Shown here piece after piece: positions 37,401 through 46,416 of a stretch of 64,000 nucleotides of DNA; within the stretch, counting starts at the first letter, position 1; every line of letters starts with the position of its first letter. The notes under the pieces were generated by a model, which did not search any database, had not been told where the DNA came from, and worked only from the letters and a program-made list of their open reading frames with translations. A program made the translations under genes and the position numbers. Location: contig NZ_VIRW01000002.1 of NCBI RefSeq assembly GCF_009760905.1, positions 1-64,000 of the forward strand, read 5' to 3'. The DNA is from Chitinibacter sp. GC72 (GTDB taxonomy: Bacteria; Pseudomonadota; Gammaproteobacteria; Burkholderiales; Chitinibacteraceae).

Positions 37401-38310
37401 CATCCACCCAGACCGGGCAGCCGATATAGCTTTCCAGGCCAAATTTCTGATAACAAGGGTGGCGTGCATGCGGCGACTGCGCCATATGGTCGATATGCAG
37501 CACCTCATTGCTGGCCAAAGCCAGGCTGCAATAGGTATCGCCCAAAGGAAAGACCATGCCGTCCTGCAATTCGGCCCCCGGGCAGGTCTGCGCCATAATG
37601 CTGTACTGCTCGCCCTGAATGCGGCTGATAATGCCGAATGGCAAGTCCAGATACTGGCTGGCCAGGCTCAGCGCCGATTGCAACTGCACTTGCGCACTAT
37701 CACTGGGCAGGGACGCGATTTCATTGAGCGAGCGCACTGCCGCTTCCTTGCGAATCAGTTGGGCCTGTTGCGCCTGCTGTGCCTGCTGATAGCGCTGGCT
37801 GGCCACCAGCTGGGCAATGGTGGTCGACAAAGGCTCAAGCACATCGACCATCTCCGGCGTATAGCCCTGCGAGCGATTGGCCAAACCCAACAGCGCCACC
37901 ATCGTACTGCCATAAAAAATCGGCACACCCAGAAAACAGTTCAGCGGCGGATGTCCCGGCGGCAAACCACCGGAGCGCGGATCATTGGCGGGGTCATTGG
38001 CAATCACCACCTGGCCGCTGAGCATGGCGGCACCAAACAGCGTTTTCATATTGGTGAAAGTCATGCCTTTTATTGCTTGCCGGCTATAAGCGGGCAAGGC
38101 CGAATCGGCCCACGCCATCTCGCTCATTGCACAGCTTTGCAAATAGGGCTGCCCGTCCGAACGGAACAGCACCTGGCCGATAAAGCCGTATTCGCTTCCG
38201 GTCAACTCCAGCAGATCGCTCAGCAGGCTTTCAAATGCAGCGTAGCGGTTTTGTTCATCGACAAAACCCGCTTGTGCACGCGTGATCGCCGCCAGTATTT
38301 TCGACAACAT
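34480..38310 (-). CDS. Very large hybrid sensor histidine kinase (GAF-GAF-PAS-PAS-PAS-HK-REC-REC)
   Basis: A 1276-residue cytoplasmic sensor kinase. Visible order: GAF (about 25-170), GAF (about 205-350), PAS domains (about 365-490, 505-620, 640-755), dimerisation helix with phospho-His in [20 protein letters not shown] (about 772), HATPase domain with [21 protein letters not shown] and [13 protein letters not shown], then receivers REC1 (LLLDFQLPG, acceptor Asp) and REC2 ([13 protein letters not shown]). There is no transmembrane segment and no C-terminal Hpt domain, so a separate phosphotransfer protein is needed. AAAGG seven bases before the ATG at 38310 fixes the start. No response regulator gene is adjacent. 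Confidence 0.93.
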   Translation of the reverse strand: MLSKILAAITRAQAGFVDEQNRYAAFESLLSDLLELTGSEYGFIGQVLFRSDGQPYLQSCAMSEMAWADSALPAYSRQAIKGMTFTNMKTLFGAAMLSGQVVIANDPANDPRSGGLPPGHPPLNCFLGVPIFYGSTMVALLGLANRSQGYTPEMVDVLEPLSTTIAQLVASQRYQQAQQAQQAQLIRKEAAVRSLNEIASLPSDSAQVQLQSALSLASQYLDLPFGIISRIQGEQYSIMAQTCPGAELQDGMVFPLGDTYCSLALASNEVLHIDHMAQSPHARHPCYQKFGLESYIGCPVWVDGVRFGTLNFSSPHPRAQRFDGSDDDFVLLLARWIGVTLQRQAREVALAKSSHLLQDLFAHISQGFVMQDADGCVIEANPAACDILGMSKAQLLARKSLDPSQSAIHEDGRPYPVHTHPAMLAISSGQTIRDAVMGVFHPQKQVYRWLNIDAYPRCRGSEQDDDVVYSVFSDITEQKEAQLQRDYERGLLSDIINTQPAGVFRFRVQPIHEWQEQDWREPESIPLYFELVNQLFCEIFELSEANLIRSPGLLLTRLHPDDLMSFAATNEAANFNMMPLYWEGRLLIEGREKWVRFESIPRKIDNQSVCWTGLVQDITERRMLDMAMERLSLVASHTSNGVIITDASGAIEWANTALQMMTGYSLSELSGQRPGMLFQGPDTDAATVQYMAQCLMRRQPFDVELINYHRNGTPYWVSIQCNPIFDGLNFLQGFIAIESDITAKKRVELELRQARQNAEAASKAKSMFVANMSHEIRTPLNGVLGMAQLLLDTPLNDAQRKYIETIQASGDALLSVINDILDFSKIEAGKLDLDPIEFDLHSMLDDFADMMAIKPQQNGVEFLCRIDENVPQRVVGDPGRIRQILINLTGNAIKFTAQGEVDVHIALQEQTGNEMTLRFTVRDTGIGIAPEQLACLFQSFSQVDAGITRRFGGSGLGLAISKQLANLMGGQIGVESHLDQGSEFWFTARLQVGESAYPLAVRSADLSGQRVLIAERHRNNGELLRELLQRKDMHPDVVVSAPQVLDALAVAQQAGLPYAMLLLDFQLPGEDSEQLARRIKETPAFEALPIVMLTAVGQRGDAGRAQAAGCNGFLNKPIHQRDLYEMLQLVIRNGHSNQLVTRHTVREIRQCQLSVLLAEDNPINQLVAVKMLEAIGCRVDTAQHGAEAIARLQQTSYDLVFMDMQMPVMDGLTAARLIRTQSRFDAMPIIALTANAMQADRDACLQAGMNDFLSKPLNQQALEEKLQLWRNGVAMN

Positions 38311-38521
38311 GCCACAACCTTTCTTGCTTGCCAGGCTAAAAATCCAGATTAATGCTTTCACAAGCCATTAGCAAAATTTCATCGCGGCGTGCTGCTCTGT
38401 CGATCGCTGCGGCTGAAAAACATTAAAAATAAAATCAGACATTTAGGCAAAAACCCGGAAAAATTTGGCCATCGCAGCTTGACGCACGCTAGCCTCATCG
38501 GTATAGTTCGCAACCTCTAGT

Positions 38522-38598
38522 CGGGGCGTAGCGCAGCCCGGTAGCGCACCTGGTTTGGGACCAGGTGGTCGTGAGTTCGAATCCCACCGCCCCGACCA
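38522..38598 (+). tRNA. tRNA-Pro (anticodon TGG)
   Basis: A 77-base tRNA. Acceptor CGGGGCG / CGCCCCG, discriminator A, encoded CCA. Anticodon stem CCTGG / CCAGG with loop TTTGGGA, anticodon TGG. T-loop GTTCGAATC present. A terminator hairpin follows 10 bases later. Confidence 0.97.
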
Positions 38599-38608
38599 GA
38601 AACCAGAT

Positions 38609-38633
38609 AAAAACGCCGAAAGGCGTTTTTTTT
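38609..38633 (+). terminator. Terminator of tRNA-Pro
   Basis: Stem AAAACGCC / GGCGTTTT, loop GAAA, then an eight-T run. Confidence 0.92.
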
Positions 38634-38779
38634 CGTCCAGCGTTTTGTCTTTCTCCATTCCCACTCGGCGCTGCGGGCGCTATCATAAACGCCATTCGCT
38701 CATTTCCGCCCAATCAATATCGTGGGTATATTGCGGCAAAACAATACCGGCAAGTCTCACGGACAGATACCCAAAGACC

Positions 38780-40207
38780 ATGGCATATACATTTCTCTGG
38801 CACGATTACGAAACCTTTGGCGTTAACCCCAAGCTGGATCGCCCAGCACAATTTGCCGGTGTACGTACCGACGAGCAGCTGAACGAAATCGGCCCGGCCA
38901 TCAATCTGCACTGCCAGCCTGCCAACGATTATCTGCCCGCGCCCGAGGCCTGCCTGCTCACCGGCATTACGCCGCAGTTCTGCCTGGAAAATGGGATTGC
39001 CGAATACCAGTTTGCCGCCGCCATCGAGCGCGAACTGGCGCAAGCCGAAACCATTGGCGTTGGCTACAACACCATCCGTTTTGATGATGAAGTCACGCGC
39101 TTTATGTTCTGGCGCAATCTGATTGACCCGTACGCGCGCGAATGGCAAAACGGCTGCGGCCGCTGGGATTTGCTCGATGTCGTACGCGCCATGTACGCGC
39201 TGCGCCCGGACGGAATCCAATGGCCGCAACACGAAGATGGCCGCGTCAGCTTTAAGCTTGAGCATTTAACCCAAGCCAACGGCCTCGCGCACGAAGCTGC
39301 GCACGATGCCTTATCCGACGTGCGCGCCACCATCGCACTGGCCAGACTGATCCGCACAGCGCAGCCCAAGCTGTTTGATTTCTGCCTTGGTTTGCGCAGC
39401 AAGCAGCGCGTGTTCGACGAAATCAATGTCGCCCAGCCGCGAGCGCTAGTACATATCTCGGGCATGTACGGCGTCGAACGGGGCAATCTGGCCATCGTCT
39501 GGCCGCTGGGCGTACATCCAACGAATAAAAACGAAATTATTGTCTGGGATCTGGCGTTTGATCCAAGCGAGCTATTTACGCTTGAGCCAGCAGAAATCCG
39601 CCGCCGGATGTTCAGCAAGCAGGACGAGCTGGGCGATGTGACGCGGCTACCGATCAAAACCATCCACGCCAATAAATCACCGATTGTCGTGGGGAATCTG
39701 AAAGTATTGCGCCCGGAAGACCTGACGCGCTGGCAGATCAATCTGGAGGCGATCAAGGCCAACGCGGCCAAACTGACGACAGCCCCCACCCTGCCGTGGG
39801 GTGAAGTATTTACGCGCGACAGCCTGGACAAGCAGGACGTGGATGCCAATCTGTACGGCGGCTTTGTTTCCAACCCCGACCGGCGCACGCTGACCCGCTT
39901 GCGCGGACTGAGCGGCGAGCGGCTGGCGAGCGAAATCGTACATTTTGAAGATCGCCAGCTTGAAGAGCTGTTTTTCCGCTATCGGGCGCGCAATTTCCCG
40001 TACACGCTGAACGAAGAAGAAGCGCAGCGCTGGGAGCAATGGCGCACCGCGCGGCTGTTTGACGGCGCCGCCAATGCGCTGACGCTGGAAGCCTATAGCG
40101 AGGAAATTGATCGGCTGGCCGATACCCTGCCGGAAGGCGACGAGCGCGCCGAGGCGATTCTGGCCGCGCTGTATGATTATGCCGAGCAGATCGCCCCCGA
40201 ATTCTGA
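38780..40207 (+). CDS. sbcB: Exodeoxyribonuclease I
   Basis: A 475-residue 3'-5' single-strand exonuclease for recombination and mismatch repair. The DEDD exonuclease domain begins FLWHDYETFGVNP (Asp and Glu metal ligands, about 5-17), with GYNTIRFDDEVTRFMFWRN (about 95-113, ExoII motif) and HEAAHDALSDVRATIALA (about 172-189, ExoIII motif). The SH3-like and C-terminal helical domains follow (LPWGEVFTRDSLDKQDVDANLYGGF). The frame is open upstream through the tRNA, but the ATG at 38780 gives the family N-terminus. Confidence 0.96.
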   Translation: MAYTFLWHDYETFGVNPKLDRPAQFAGVRTDEQLNEIGPAINLHCQPANDYLPAPEACLLTGITPQFCLENGIAEYQFAAAIERELAQAETIGVGYNTIRFDDEVTRFMFWRNLIDPYAREWQNGCGRWDLLDVVRAMYALRPDGIQWPQHEDGRVSFKLEHLTQANGLAHEAAHDALSDVRATIALARLIRTAQPKLFDFCLGLRSKQRVFDEINVAQPRALVHISGMYGVERGNLAIVWPLGVHPTNKNEIIVWDLAFDPSELFTLEPAEIRRRMFSKQDELGDVTRLPIKTIHANKSPIVVGNLKVLRPEDLTRWQINLEAIKANAAKLTTAPTLPWGEVFTRDSLDKQDVDANLYGGFVSNPDRRTLTRLRGLSGERLASEIVHFEDRQLEELFFRYRARNFPYTLNEEEAQRWEQWRTARLFDGAANALTLEAYSEEIDRLADTLPEGDERAEAILAALYDYAEQIAPEF

Positions 40208-40277
40208 CCGGCGCGGCGAGACCCGGTCGAGACATCAGCCAGCGTCTGCTGAGCTTAAGACACACACCCACATCAAC

Positions 40278-40454
40278 TTATATCTCATCCTGTCGCGGCG
40301 CCTGCCCGCGGCGGGATGAATACAGATAAATACTGAAATCCAGCGATTCATCGACACGCGGCGCAGCCTTGCTATCCTGCCGCTGATATACCCACCAGCT
40401 CGCCAGCAAATACACCACAAACCCCAGCACAATTATCCAGCCTAGCGCGTCCAT
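40278..40454 (-). CDS. Small membrane protein, unknown function
   Basis: A 58-residue protein with one N-terminal transmembrane helix (DALGWIIVLGFVVYLLASWW) and a polar tail (VYQRQDSKAAPRVDESLDFS). GGAG is six bases before the ATG at 40454 but directly abuts the earlier in-frame ATG (40460), so the later start is chosen. It is convergent with sbcB. No family recognised, but the hydrophobic profile and ribosome site support a real gene. Confidence 0.55.
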   Translation of the reverse strand: MDALGWIIVLGFVVYLLASWWVYQRQDSKAAPRVDESLDFSIYLYSSRRGQAPRQDEI

Positions 40455-40770
40455 TGCCATCTCCTGCTCTCATCTGAACGTCAGCTTAGATTAAGAATTT
40501 GGCGTACATACGGTTTATACCGTTAAATTTTTGTGAAATCCCCTTGTGCAAGCCCAAGCTCGACCCTGTATCAAGGGTATCCCCCTACAGGGCTTATCCA
40601 ATATTACCTTCAGAGCTATACCCCAATATCCTTACCCGAACCAAAGGTCAAATCAGCCCACACAATGCCATCGGCATTCTCCTACCCTAGCGCACAGGCA
40701 TGCTGGCCAGCATGGCAACGCGGCACTTTTCCACTGGATAGATCGCTGTTTCATAAGGGTATTTATATAG

Positions 40771-40789
40771 ATAAATCCTGTTGATTTAT
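40771..40789. promoter_or_regulatory. Putative ROK-repressor operator 1
   Basis: Perfect inverted repeat ATAAATC-CTGTT-GATTTAT. Its arms match those of operator 2 and the centres are 43 bp apart, about four helical turns, which suits cooperative binding by a dimeric regulator. The ROK-family gene of the operon is the obvious candidate. Confidence 0.65.
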
Positions 40790-40813
40790 TAAGAATAGAA
40801 GCATAATCTTTTC

Positions 40814-40832
40814 ATAAATCAGATTGATTTAT
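40814..40832. promoter_or_regulatory. Putative ROK-repressor operator 2
   Basis: Perfect inverted repeat ATAAATC-AGATT-GATTTAT, 64 bp before the start codon, in the place expected for the promoter of the operon. Same arms and spacer length as operator 1. Confidence 0.65.
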
Positions 40833-40896
40833 ATAAAAGCACAAACAATCTGATCGCAACACACTCGACACAGGAACCCATTTCAGGAGAAGTATC

Positions 40897-41898
40897 ATGC
40901 AACAAAGCCGCATCCATCTTGCCATTGCCACCCTCGCTACCGCGATTGCCCTGCCCGCTTTCTCTGCCGAACCGATTATCGGCCTGATCACCAAAACCGA
41001 AACCAATCCCTTCTTTGTCAAAATGAAGGAAGGCGCCAGCGCCGAAGCCAAGGCCAAAGGGGCCAAGCTATTGTCTGCTGCCGGGCGCACCGACGGCGAC
41101 AATGCCGGTCAGGTCACGGCCATCGAGAACATGATTGCGGCAGGCGCGAAAACCATTCTGATTACACCAAGCGACTCCAAAGCCATCGTACCGAGCATTA
41201 AAAAAGCCCGCGAAAAAGGCGTACTGGTGATTGCCCTCGATAGCCCGACCGAGCCAGCGAATGCCACCGACGCACTGTTTGCCACCGACAACTACAAGGC
41301 AGGTGTGCTGATCGGCAATTACGCCAAAGCCAGCATGGCGGGCAAACCAGCCAAAATCGCTACACTGGACTTGTTCCCCGGCCATCCGGTCGGCGCCCAG
41401 CGCCATAACGGTTTTCTTGCCGGGTTTGGCTTGAAATCACTCGATGCCAAGAGCAATGAGCTGGCCAAACCTGCTGAAGTGGTCTGCATGGCCGACAGCT
41501 TTGGCGATCAGGCCAAAGGCCAGACGGCAATGGAAAACTGTTTGCAGAAAAACCCGGACATCAATCTGGTGTACACGATCAACGAGCCTGCGGCGGCTGG
41601 CGCGTTTAATGCCTTGAAAAAAGCCGGCAAGGAAAAAGGCGTGCTGGTGGTGTCGGTGGACGGTGGCTGCCAGGGCATTAAAGACGTCGTAGGCGGCAAA
41701 ATCGCCGCTACGTCGCAGCAATACCCGCTGCGTATGGCGGCCATGGGCGTCGCTGCTGGCGTTGAGTACGCCAAAACCGGCAAGAAACCCTCAGGCTACA
41801 CCGATACCGGCGTGACGCTGATTGCCGCCAAGCCAGTGACAGGCGTTGACAGCAAAGACACCAAAACCGGGCTGGATCTGTGCTGGGGCAATAAATAA
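40897..41898 (+). CDS. Sugar ABC transporter substrate-binding protein (fructose-like)
   Basis: A 333-residue periplasmic binding protein with a signal peptide (about 1-23, ending AFSA). The type I sugar-binding fold is recognisable by GLITKTETNPFFVKMKEGA (about 29-47), ILITPSDSKAIVPSIKKAREKGVLVIALDS (about 87-116) and DGGCQGIKDVVGGKIAATSQQYP (about 250-272). The sequence and operon resemble the rhizobial fructose/mannose/ribose FrcB system, but the substrate is inferred. First gene of the operon, followed by an 80-bp gap to the permease, behind two palindromic operators. Confidence 0.88.
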   Translation: MQQSRIHLAIATLATAIALPAFSAEPIIGLITKTETNPFFVKMKEGASAEAKAKGAKLLSAAGRTDGDNAGQVTAIENMIAAGAKTILITPSDSKAIVPSIKKAREKGVLVIALDSPTEPANATDALFATDNYKAGVLIGNYAKASMAGKPAKIATLDLFPGHPVGAQRHNGFLAGFGLKSLDAKSNELAKPAEVVCMADSFGDQAKGQTAMENCLQKNPDINLVYTINEPAAAGAFNALKKAGKEKGVLVVSVDGGCQGIKDVVGGKIAATSQQYPLRMAAMGVAAGVEYAKTGKKPSGYTDTGVTLIAAKPVTGVDSKDTKTGLDLCWGNK

Positions 41899-41977
41899 AC
41901 CGCCCTATCACCCGCCAAGATGAGCTGGGCCTTAGGGCTCAGTTCGCCGGAATCAAACAGTAGCAAGGAGCGGTGTT

Positions 41978-42937
41978 ATGCCGAGCTGGAAAGAGCAATT
42001 ACCGTCGATTGGCAGCTTGGGCCCGTTTATGGCCCTGCTGATCGCCTGCGGTTTCTTTTCGTTCCAAAGTGAGCAGTTTCTCACGGGCGCGAATTTTTCC
42101 CTGATTTTGCAACAAGTGATGGTCGTCGGCCTGATCGCGATTGGCCAGACGCTGATTATTCTGACTGCAGGCATTGATTTGTCCTGCGGCATGGTGATGG
42201 CGCTCGGTGGCGTCGTGATGACCAAGGTGGCACAGGATTACGGCCTGCATCCGGTGATTGCCATCGGGATTGGCTTTGCCGTCACCGCCGGTTTTGGCCT
42301 GATCAACGGCCTGCTGGTCACCCGGGTCAAGCTGCCGTCTTTTATTGTCACGCTGGGCACGATGAATATTGCCTTTGCGCTGACGCAGCTGTATTCGCAA
42401 TCGCAAACCATTACCGATCTGCCAGCCGGCATGACCTTGCTGGGTAATACCTTCAGCCTTGGCCAGACGCAGATCGCCTATGGCACGGTGCTGATGCTGG
42501 CGATGTATGCTCTGTCATGGCTGTGGCTACGCGACACGGCGTCCGGGCGCCATATTTATGCCGTCGGCAATAATCCGGAAGCCACCCGCCTGACCGGCAT
42601 CCCGACGCACCGTGTGTTGCTGATGGTGTATGTGCTGGCTGGTTTGTGCTACGGCATTGCTGCGCTGCTGTCTGTTTCACGTACCGGCGTAGGCGACCCG
42701 AACGCAGGTCAGACCGAGAATCTGGACGCGATTACGGCTGTGGTACTGGGCGGCACCAGCCTGTTTGGTGGTCGAGGCATCATTATCGGCTCGCTGATCG
42801 GTGCGATGATTGTGGGGGTATTTCGCAATGGCCTAACGCTGATGGGCGTTTCATCGGTATACCAGATACTCATCACCGGCATTCTGGTTATTCTGGCCGT
42901 CGCCACTGACCAACTGTCCCGCAAAGGAGGCCGCTAA
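41978..42937 (+). CDS. Sugar ABC transporter permease
   Basis: A 319-residue inner-membrane permease of the RbsC/FrcC type with about ten hydrophobic helices. Family motifs: MVVGLIAIGQTLIILTAGIDLSCG (about 47-70), GLINGLLVTRVKLPSFIVTLGTMNI (about 107-131) and the coupling EAA-like segment SGRHIYAVGNNPEATRLTGI (about 188-207). It probably works as a homodimer with the ATPase encoded one base downstream. Confidence 0.93.
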   Translation: MPSWKEQLPSIGSLGPFMALLIACGFFSFQSEQFLTGANFSLILQQVMVVGLIAIGQTLIILTAGIDLSCGMVMALGGVVMTKVAQDYGLHPVIAIGIGFAVTAGFGLINGLLVTRVKLPSFIVTLGTMNIAFALTQLYSQSQTITDLPAGMTLLGNTFSLGQTQIAYGTVLMLAMYALSWLWLRDTASGRHIYAVGNNPEATRLTGIPTHRVLLMVYVLAGLCYGIAALLSVSRTGVGDPNAGQTENLDAITAVVLGGTSLFGGRGIIIGSLIGAMIVGVFRNGLTLMGVSSVYQILITGILVILAVATDQLSRKGGR

Positions 42938-42938
42938 T

Positions 42939-43775
42939 ATGAGCCCCATGACCGAACTGGAAGCAAATCCGCACAGCCTGACACAAGATGCCCGCCCACT
43001 GGTGCTGCAAGCCAAGGGCATCGTCAAACGCTATGGCCAGGTGACCGCGCTGGATGGCGCCGATTTCGAGCTGCGTGCTGGCGAAATCATGGCCGTGATT
43101 GGCGACAATGGCGCAGGCAAATCATCGCTGATCAAGGCTTTGTCCGGGGCGATCGAGCCCGATAGTGGCGAAATCCTGCTCGATGGCCAAGCTGTGCAAT
43201 TCAAAAGCCCGATTGACGCGCGGCGCGCCGGGATTGAAACGGTGTATCAGGATCTGGCCGTCGCGCCAGCGATGACCATCGCCGAAAATCTTTTCTTGGG
43301 TCGCGAAATCCGCCGCGACAATCTGCTGGGCCACTGGTTTGGCGCGCTGGATAAAAAGCGCATGCTCAAAGACAGCATTGCCTATATGCAGGAGCTGAAA
43401 ATCGGCATTCGCTCGATGAGCCAGGCTGTGGAGACACTATCGGGTGGTCAGCGTCAGGGCGTGGCCGTCGCACGTGCTGCTGCTTTTGCCCGCCATGTGG
43501 TCATCATGGACGAGCCGACTGCGGCGCTGGGCGTCAAGGAAGGCAATATGGTGCTTGAATTGATCCGCAATGTGCGTGATCGCGGCCTGCCGGTGGTGCT
43601 GATCAGCCACAATATGCCGCATGTATTCGAGATTGCCGACCGGATTCACGTCGCCCGGCTGGGGCGTCGTGCCGCGATTCTGAACCCCAAGGCCATTACG
43701 ATGAGTGACGCCGTGGCGGTGATGACCGGCGCGATGAAACCCGAAGACATTCCCGCCCACTGGCTTGCCAATTAA
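42939..43775 (+). CDS. Sugar ABC transporter ATP-binding protein
   Basis: A 278-residue single-domain ATPase. Walker A GDNGAGKSSLIKAL (about 52-65), Q-loop YQDLAVAPAM, signature LSGGQRQGVAVARA (about 166-179), Walker B HVVIMDEPTAALG (about 186-198) and switch His in LISHNM. Unlike RbsA or XylG it has one nucleotide-binding domain, matching the FrcA type, which supports the fructose-like assignment. It starts one base after the permease stop. Confidence 0.94.
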   Translation: MSPMTELEANPHSLTQDARPLVLQAKGIVKRYGQVTALDGADFELRAGEIMAVIGDNGAGKSSLIKALSGAIEPDSGEILLDGQAVQFKSPIDARRAGIETVYQDLAVAPAMTIAENLFLGREIRRDNLLGHWFGALDKKRMLKDSIAYMQELKIGIRSMSQAVETLSGGQRQGVAVARAAAFARHVVIMDEPTAALGVKEGNMVLELIRNVRDRGLPVVLISHNMPHVFEIADRIHVARLGRRAAILNPKAITMSDAVAVMTGAMKPEDIPAHWLAN

Positions 43776-43789
43776 TCAAGGATATCGTC

Positions 43790-44245
43790 ATGCTCAAAGG
43801 GATAGATCCGATTCTCACCCCTGACTTACTCAAGGTACTGGCCGAAATGGGGCATGGCGATGAAATCGTCATTGCCGACGCCAATTTCACCGCCGCCTCG
43901 CTGGGGGCAGGCAAGCCGCTACTGCATCTGGCCGGTGTTGGTGTTGCACGTGCGGTGGAAGCCGTCGTCAGCCTATTTCCACTCGATCAGGATGTGACAC
44001 AGCCGGTGGCCTATATGCAAGTCAGCCATCAGCCTGATGGCTGGCGCAGCGCGCTGCAAAGACATGTGATTAGCGATTTGGCCGCACAAGGCCATGCGTT
44101 AGAATCGCAGGTTGCCGCAGTGGAGCGTTTTGCCTTTTACGAGCGGGTCAAGCAGGCTTACGCCATTATCCTGACCAGCGAGTTGCAACCCTACGGCAAT
44201 TTCATTCTGAAAAAAGGGGTTATCAGTGAACCGCTCGCCGGATAA
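43790..44245 (+). CDS. RbsD/FucU-type sugar mutarotase
   Basis: A 151-residue mutarotase that interconverts alpha and beta anomers so the imported sugar matches the kinase. Signature MLKGIDPILTPDLLKVLAEM then GHGDEIVIADANF (about 1-33), where His22 is the conserved catalytic His. The C-terminal TSELQPYGNFILKKGVI (Y-x-N motif) completes the family pattern. Its 3' end overlaps the ROK gene by 20 bases. FucU members act on fucose or ribose, so the operon substrate may be wider than fructose. Confidence 0.9.
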   Translation: MLKGIDPILTPDLLKVLAEMGHGDEIVIADANFTAASLGAGKPLLHLAGVGVARAVEAVVSLFPLDQDVTQPVAYMQVSHQPDGWRSALQRHVISDLAAQGHALESQVAAVERFAFYERVKQAYAIILTSELQPYGNFILKKGVISEPLAG

Positions 44246-45467
44246 GCGTACAGCAGAACCCGCCAGCAAAACCGCGAAGCTCAAGCCGCGCGGCTCTTCA
44301 CAGGGCGGGATGCGGCAATACAATGAGCGGGTGGTCTTGCAGGCCATCCGCCTCAATGGCCGCCTGCCGGGCGCTGAAATCGCCCGCCTGACCCGCCTGA
44401 CTGCGCAGTCGATTTCAATGATCACCAAGCGTCTGCTCGACGATGAACTGCTGATCAAGGAAACGCCGCAACGCGGCAAGGTGGGCCAGCCATCGGTACC
44501 GCTGGCGCTGAACCCCGACGGGGCTTTTGCCATCGGCGTCAAAATCGGCCGCCGCAGTCTGGATGTACTGCTGGTCGATTTTACCGGTGCCGTGCGCGAA
44601 CGCTGGGATCTGCAGTACGACTTTGCCTCGCCCGAACAAGTGCTGGCACATATTGCCGACAGCCTGAAGAAGATCAGAGCCCGTCTACCCGATGCACACT
44701 GGGATCGCATTCAGGGTATCGGCGTGGCCGCGCCGCTGAATATGGGCGGCTGGCAGCAATTGCTGGGGCTGGACGCCAATATCGTCGAACGCTGGGCCAG
44801 CTTTGCGCTGGAAGATGAAATCGCCGCCATGGCGGGCTTGCCCGTGCAATCAATCAAGGATACCTCGGCGGCCTGCGTCGCCGAGCTGGTTGCCGGACGC
44901 GGGCGTGATATCCGCAATTTTGTCTATATTTTTGTCGACACTTTTATTGGTGGCGGTCTGGTGCTCGATAGCCACCTGCGTATCGGTCAACACGGCAACG
45001 CCGGGGCTTTGGGCTCGCTGCCACTGGGTATGGCCAGCCAGGGCAGAAACGGCACGCAACTGCTCAATATTGCCTCGCTCTATCAGCTGGAAAACCGCTA
45101 TCTCGCCGCCGGGCTCGATGGCAAGGCCACCAGCGATGAGCGCAGCATGAGTGATCCATACAGGCCACACACCGATGCCTGGCTGGCCGAAGCGGCACCA
45201 GCCATTGCACTGGCCTTGTTAAACACGGCCTGCCTGCTGGATCTGGAAGGCGTGATTCTGGACGGCTGCTTTTCCCGCCAGCTACAAAACGAGCTGATCG
45301 GCCGGGTAGTGGCAGCGATGCAAACGTTCAACTGGGAAGGCGTGAGCGAGCCGCAACTGCTGGCAGGCGTCATCGGCTCGGACGCGCGTGCGCTGGGCGG
45401 CGCTTTATTGCCGCTGTATGCCAATTTTGCGCCTGATCGCGATTTGTTTTTAAAACTCGACTACTAG
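44226..45467 (+). CDS. ROK-family transcriptional regulator
   Basis: A 413-residue regulator with a winged helix at about 35-95 (RQYNERVVLQAIRLNGRLPG then EIARLTRLTAQSISMITKRL) and a ROK sugar-binding domain behind it (FAIGVKIGRRSLDVLLVDFTG, then the DTFIGGGLVLDSHLRIGQHG NAGALGSLPLG segment in pieces). The usual zinc-binding CxCGxxGC motif of ROK kinases is not obvious, as in several regulators of this type. GTG start at 44226 inside the mutarotase gene means coupled translation. It probably binds the two palindromes upstream of the operon and releases them with sugar. Confidence 0.9.
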   Translation: MNRSPDKRTAEPASKTAKLKPRGSSQGGMRQYNERVVLQAIRLNGRLPGAEIARLTRLTAQSISMITKRLLDDELLIKETPQRGKVGQPSVPLALNPDGAFAIGVKIGRRSLDVLLVDFTGAVRERWDLQYDFASPEQVLAHIADSLKKIRARLPDAHWDRIQGIGVAAPLNMGGWQQLLGLDANIVERWASFALEDEIAAMAGLPVQSIKDTSAACVAELVAGRGRDIRNFVYIFVDTFIGGGLVLDSHLRIGQHGNAGALGSLPLGMASQGRNGTQLLNIASLYQLENRYLAAGLDGKATSDERSMSDPYRPHTDAWLAEAAPAIALALLNTACLLDLEGVILDGCFSRQLQNELIGRVVAAMQTFNWEGVSEPQLLAGVIGSDARALGGALLPLYANFAPDRDLFLKLDY

Positions 45468-45475
45468 GTGCCACC

Positions 45476-46396
45476 ATGAGCAAGACCTCAAGCGCATTTC
45501 CCAGCTTTGTTGCCGCTGGTGAAGCACTGACCGATATGATCCGCCAGGATAGCGAACACTGGCTTGGCAAAGTGGGTGGGTCAACCTGGAATGTCGCCCG
45601 CGTGCTGGCCAGCCTGGGGCAAAGCAGCGCTTTTGCTGGCGCAGTGAGCCAGGATTGCTTTGGCGATGATCTACATGCAGCCAGCGCGGCTGCCGGGCTG
45701 GATCTGCGCTTTTTGCAGCGGCTGAATTACTCACCGCTGCTGGCCATGGTGCATTCAACCCACCCGCCGCAGTATTTCTTTGTCGGGGACAACTCGGCCG
45801 ATCTGCATTTTGACCGGCACCAGCTACCCACCGGCTGGCAACAGGCGGTGCAGTGGGTACATTTTGGCGGCATCAGCCTGGCGCGCCAGCCGCTGGCCCA
45901 GCACCTGATCGAGCTGGCACACGAACTCAAATCGCGGGGCGTTAAAATCAGCTACGACCCCAATTTCCGCATACTGATGGACGAGCATTACGACACCACC
46001 TTGCGCACCATGAGCCAGCTGGCCGATGTGATCAAGGTGTCCGATGAAGATCTGGCCGGGCTGTTTCGCACCACTGATCTGGCCGGAGCACTCGACACCC
46101 TGCGCAGCTGGAACCCGGCTGCCGCCATCCTCTACACCCGAGGCGGCGACGGTGCCAGCCTGTATGCTGGGCAGGACCACTTTAGCGCGGCAGCGATGCA
46201 GGTGAAGGTGGTCGATACGGTAGGGGCAGGCGATGCTTCGATCGGCGGACTGATTTACAGCATGCTCAACGCCCCAGCGCGTACCACGCGCGAACACCTG
46301 CTGTTTTCCATCGCCAGCGGCGCTGCCGCCTGCCAGCATGCGGGCGCAAGACCGCCCACTCTGCCAGAGGTTGAACAGCTGTATGCGCAGGCCTGA
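45476..46396 (+). CDS. PfkB-family sugar kinase (fructokinase-like)
   Basis: A 306-residue ribokinase-fold kinase. VGGSTWNVARVLASLG (about 33-48) is PfkB signature 1, and VDTVGAGDASIGGLIYSML (about 247-265) is signature 2 with the catalytic Asp in GAGD. ATP-binding YTRGGDGASLY (about 221-231) is normal. It would phosphorylate the imported sugar in the cytoplasm. The operon transporter-mutarotase-ROK-kinase fits a fructose or related ketose pathway; exact substrate unproven. It starts eight bases after the ROK stop. Confidence 0.9.
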   Translation: MSKTSSAFPSFVAAGEALTDMIRQDSEHWLGKVGGSTWNVARVLASLGQSSAFAGAVSQDCFGDDLHAASAAAGLDLRFLQRLNYSPLLAMVHSTHPPQYFFVGDNSADLHFDRHQLPTGWQQAVQWVHFGGISLARQPLAQHLIELAHELKSRGVKISYDPNFRILMDEHYDTTLRTMSQLADVIKVSDEDLAGLFRTTDLAGALDTLRSWNPAAAILYTRGGDGASLYAGQDHFSAAAMQVKVVDTVGAGDASIGGLIYSMLNAPARTTREHLLFSIASGAAACQHAGARPPTLPEVEQLYAQA

Positions 46397-46404
46397 TGGC
46401 CTGC
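46387..46404. terminator. Hairpin at convergent end of sugar operon
   Basis: GCAGGCC / GGCCTGC with a 4-base loop spans the kinase stop, 13 bp from the end of the convergent binding-protein gene. No long T run, so a moderate terminator. Confidence 0.5.
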
Positions 46405-46416
46405 CAACTTGATAGA

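Larger units (their letters stand above)
40455..40896. other. AT-rich upstream region of the sugar operon
   Basis: No gene is visible in these 440 bp. The first part (40,560-40,740) contains a diverged copy of the dispersed repeat (40,573-40,596) and several GGGTAT/ATACCC strings. The last 130 bp are strongly AT-rich and carry two identical-architecture palindromes. A GGAG box lies eight bases before the ATG of the binding-protein gene. Confidence 0.6.

Noticed and set aside
40499-40784. Small plus-strand frames before the sugar operon
   Set aside because: Low-complexity, Pro/Tyr-rich products without ribosome sites, in a region better explained as regulatory DNA.
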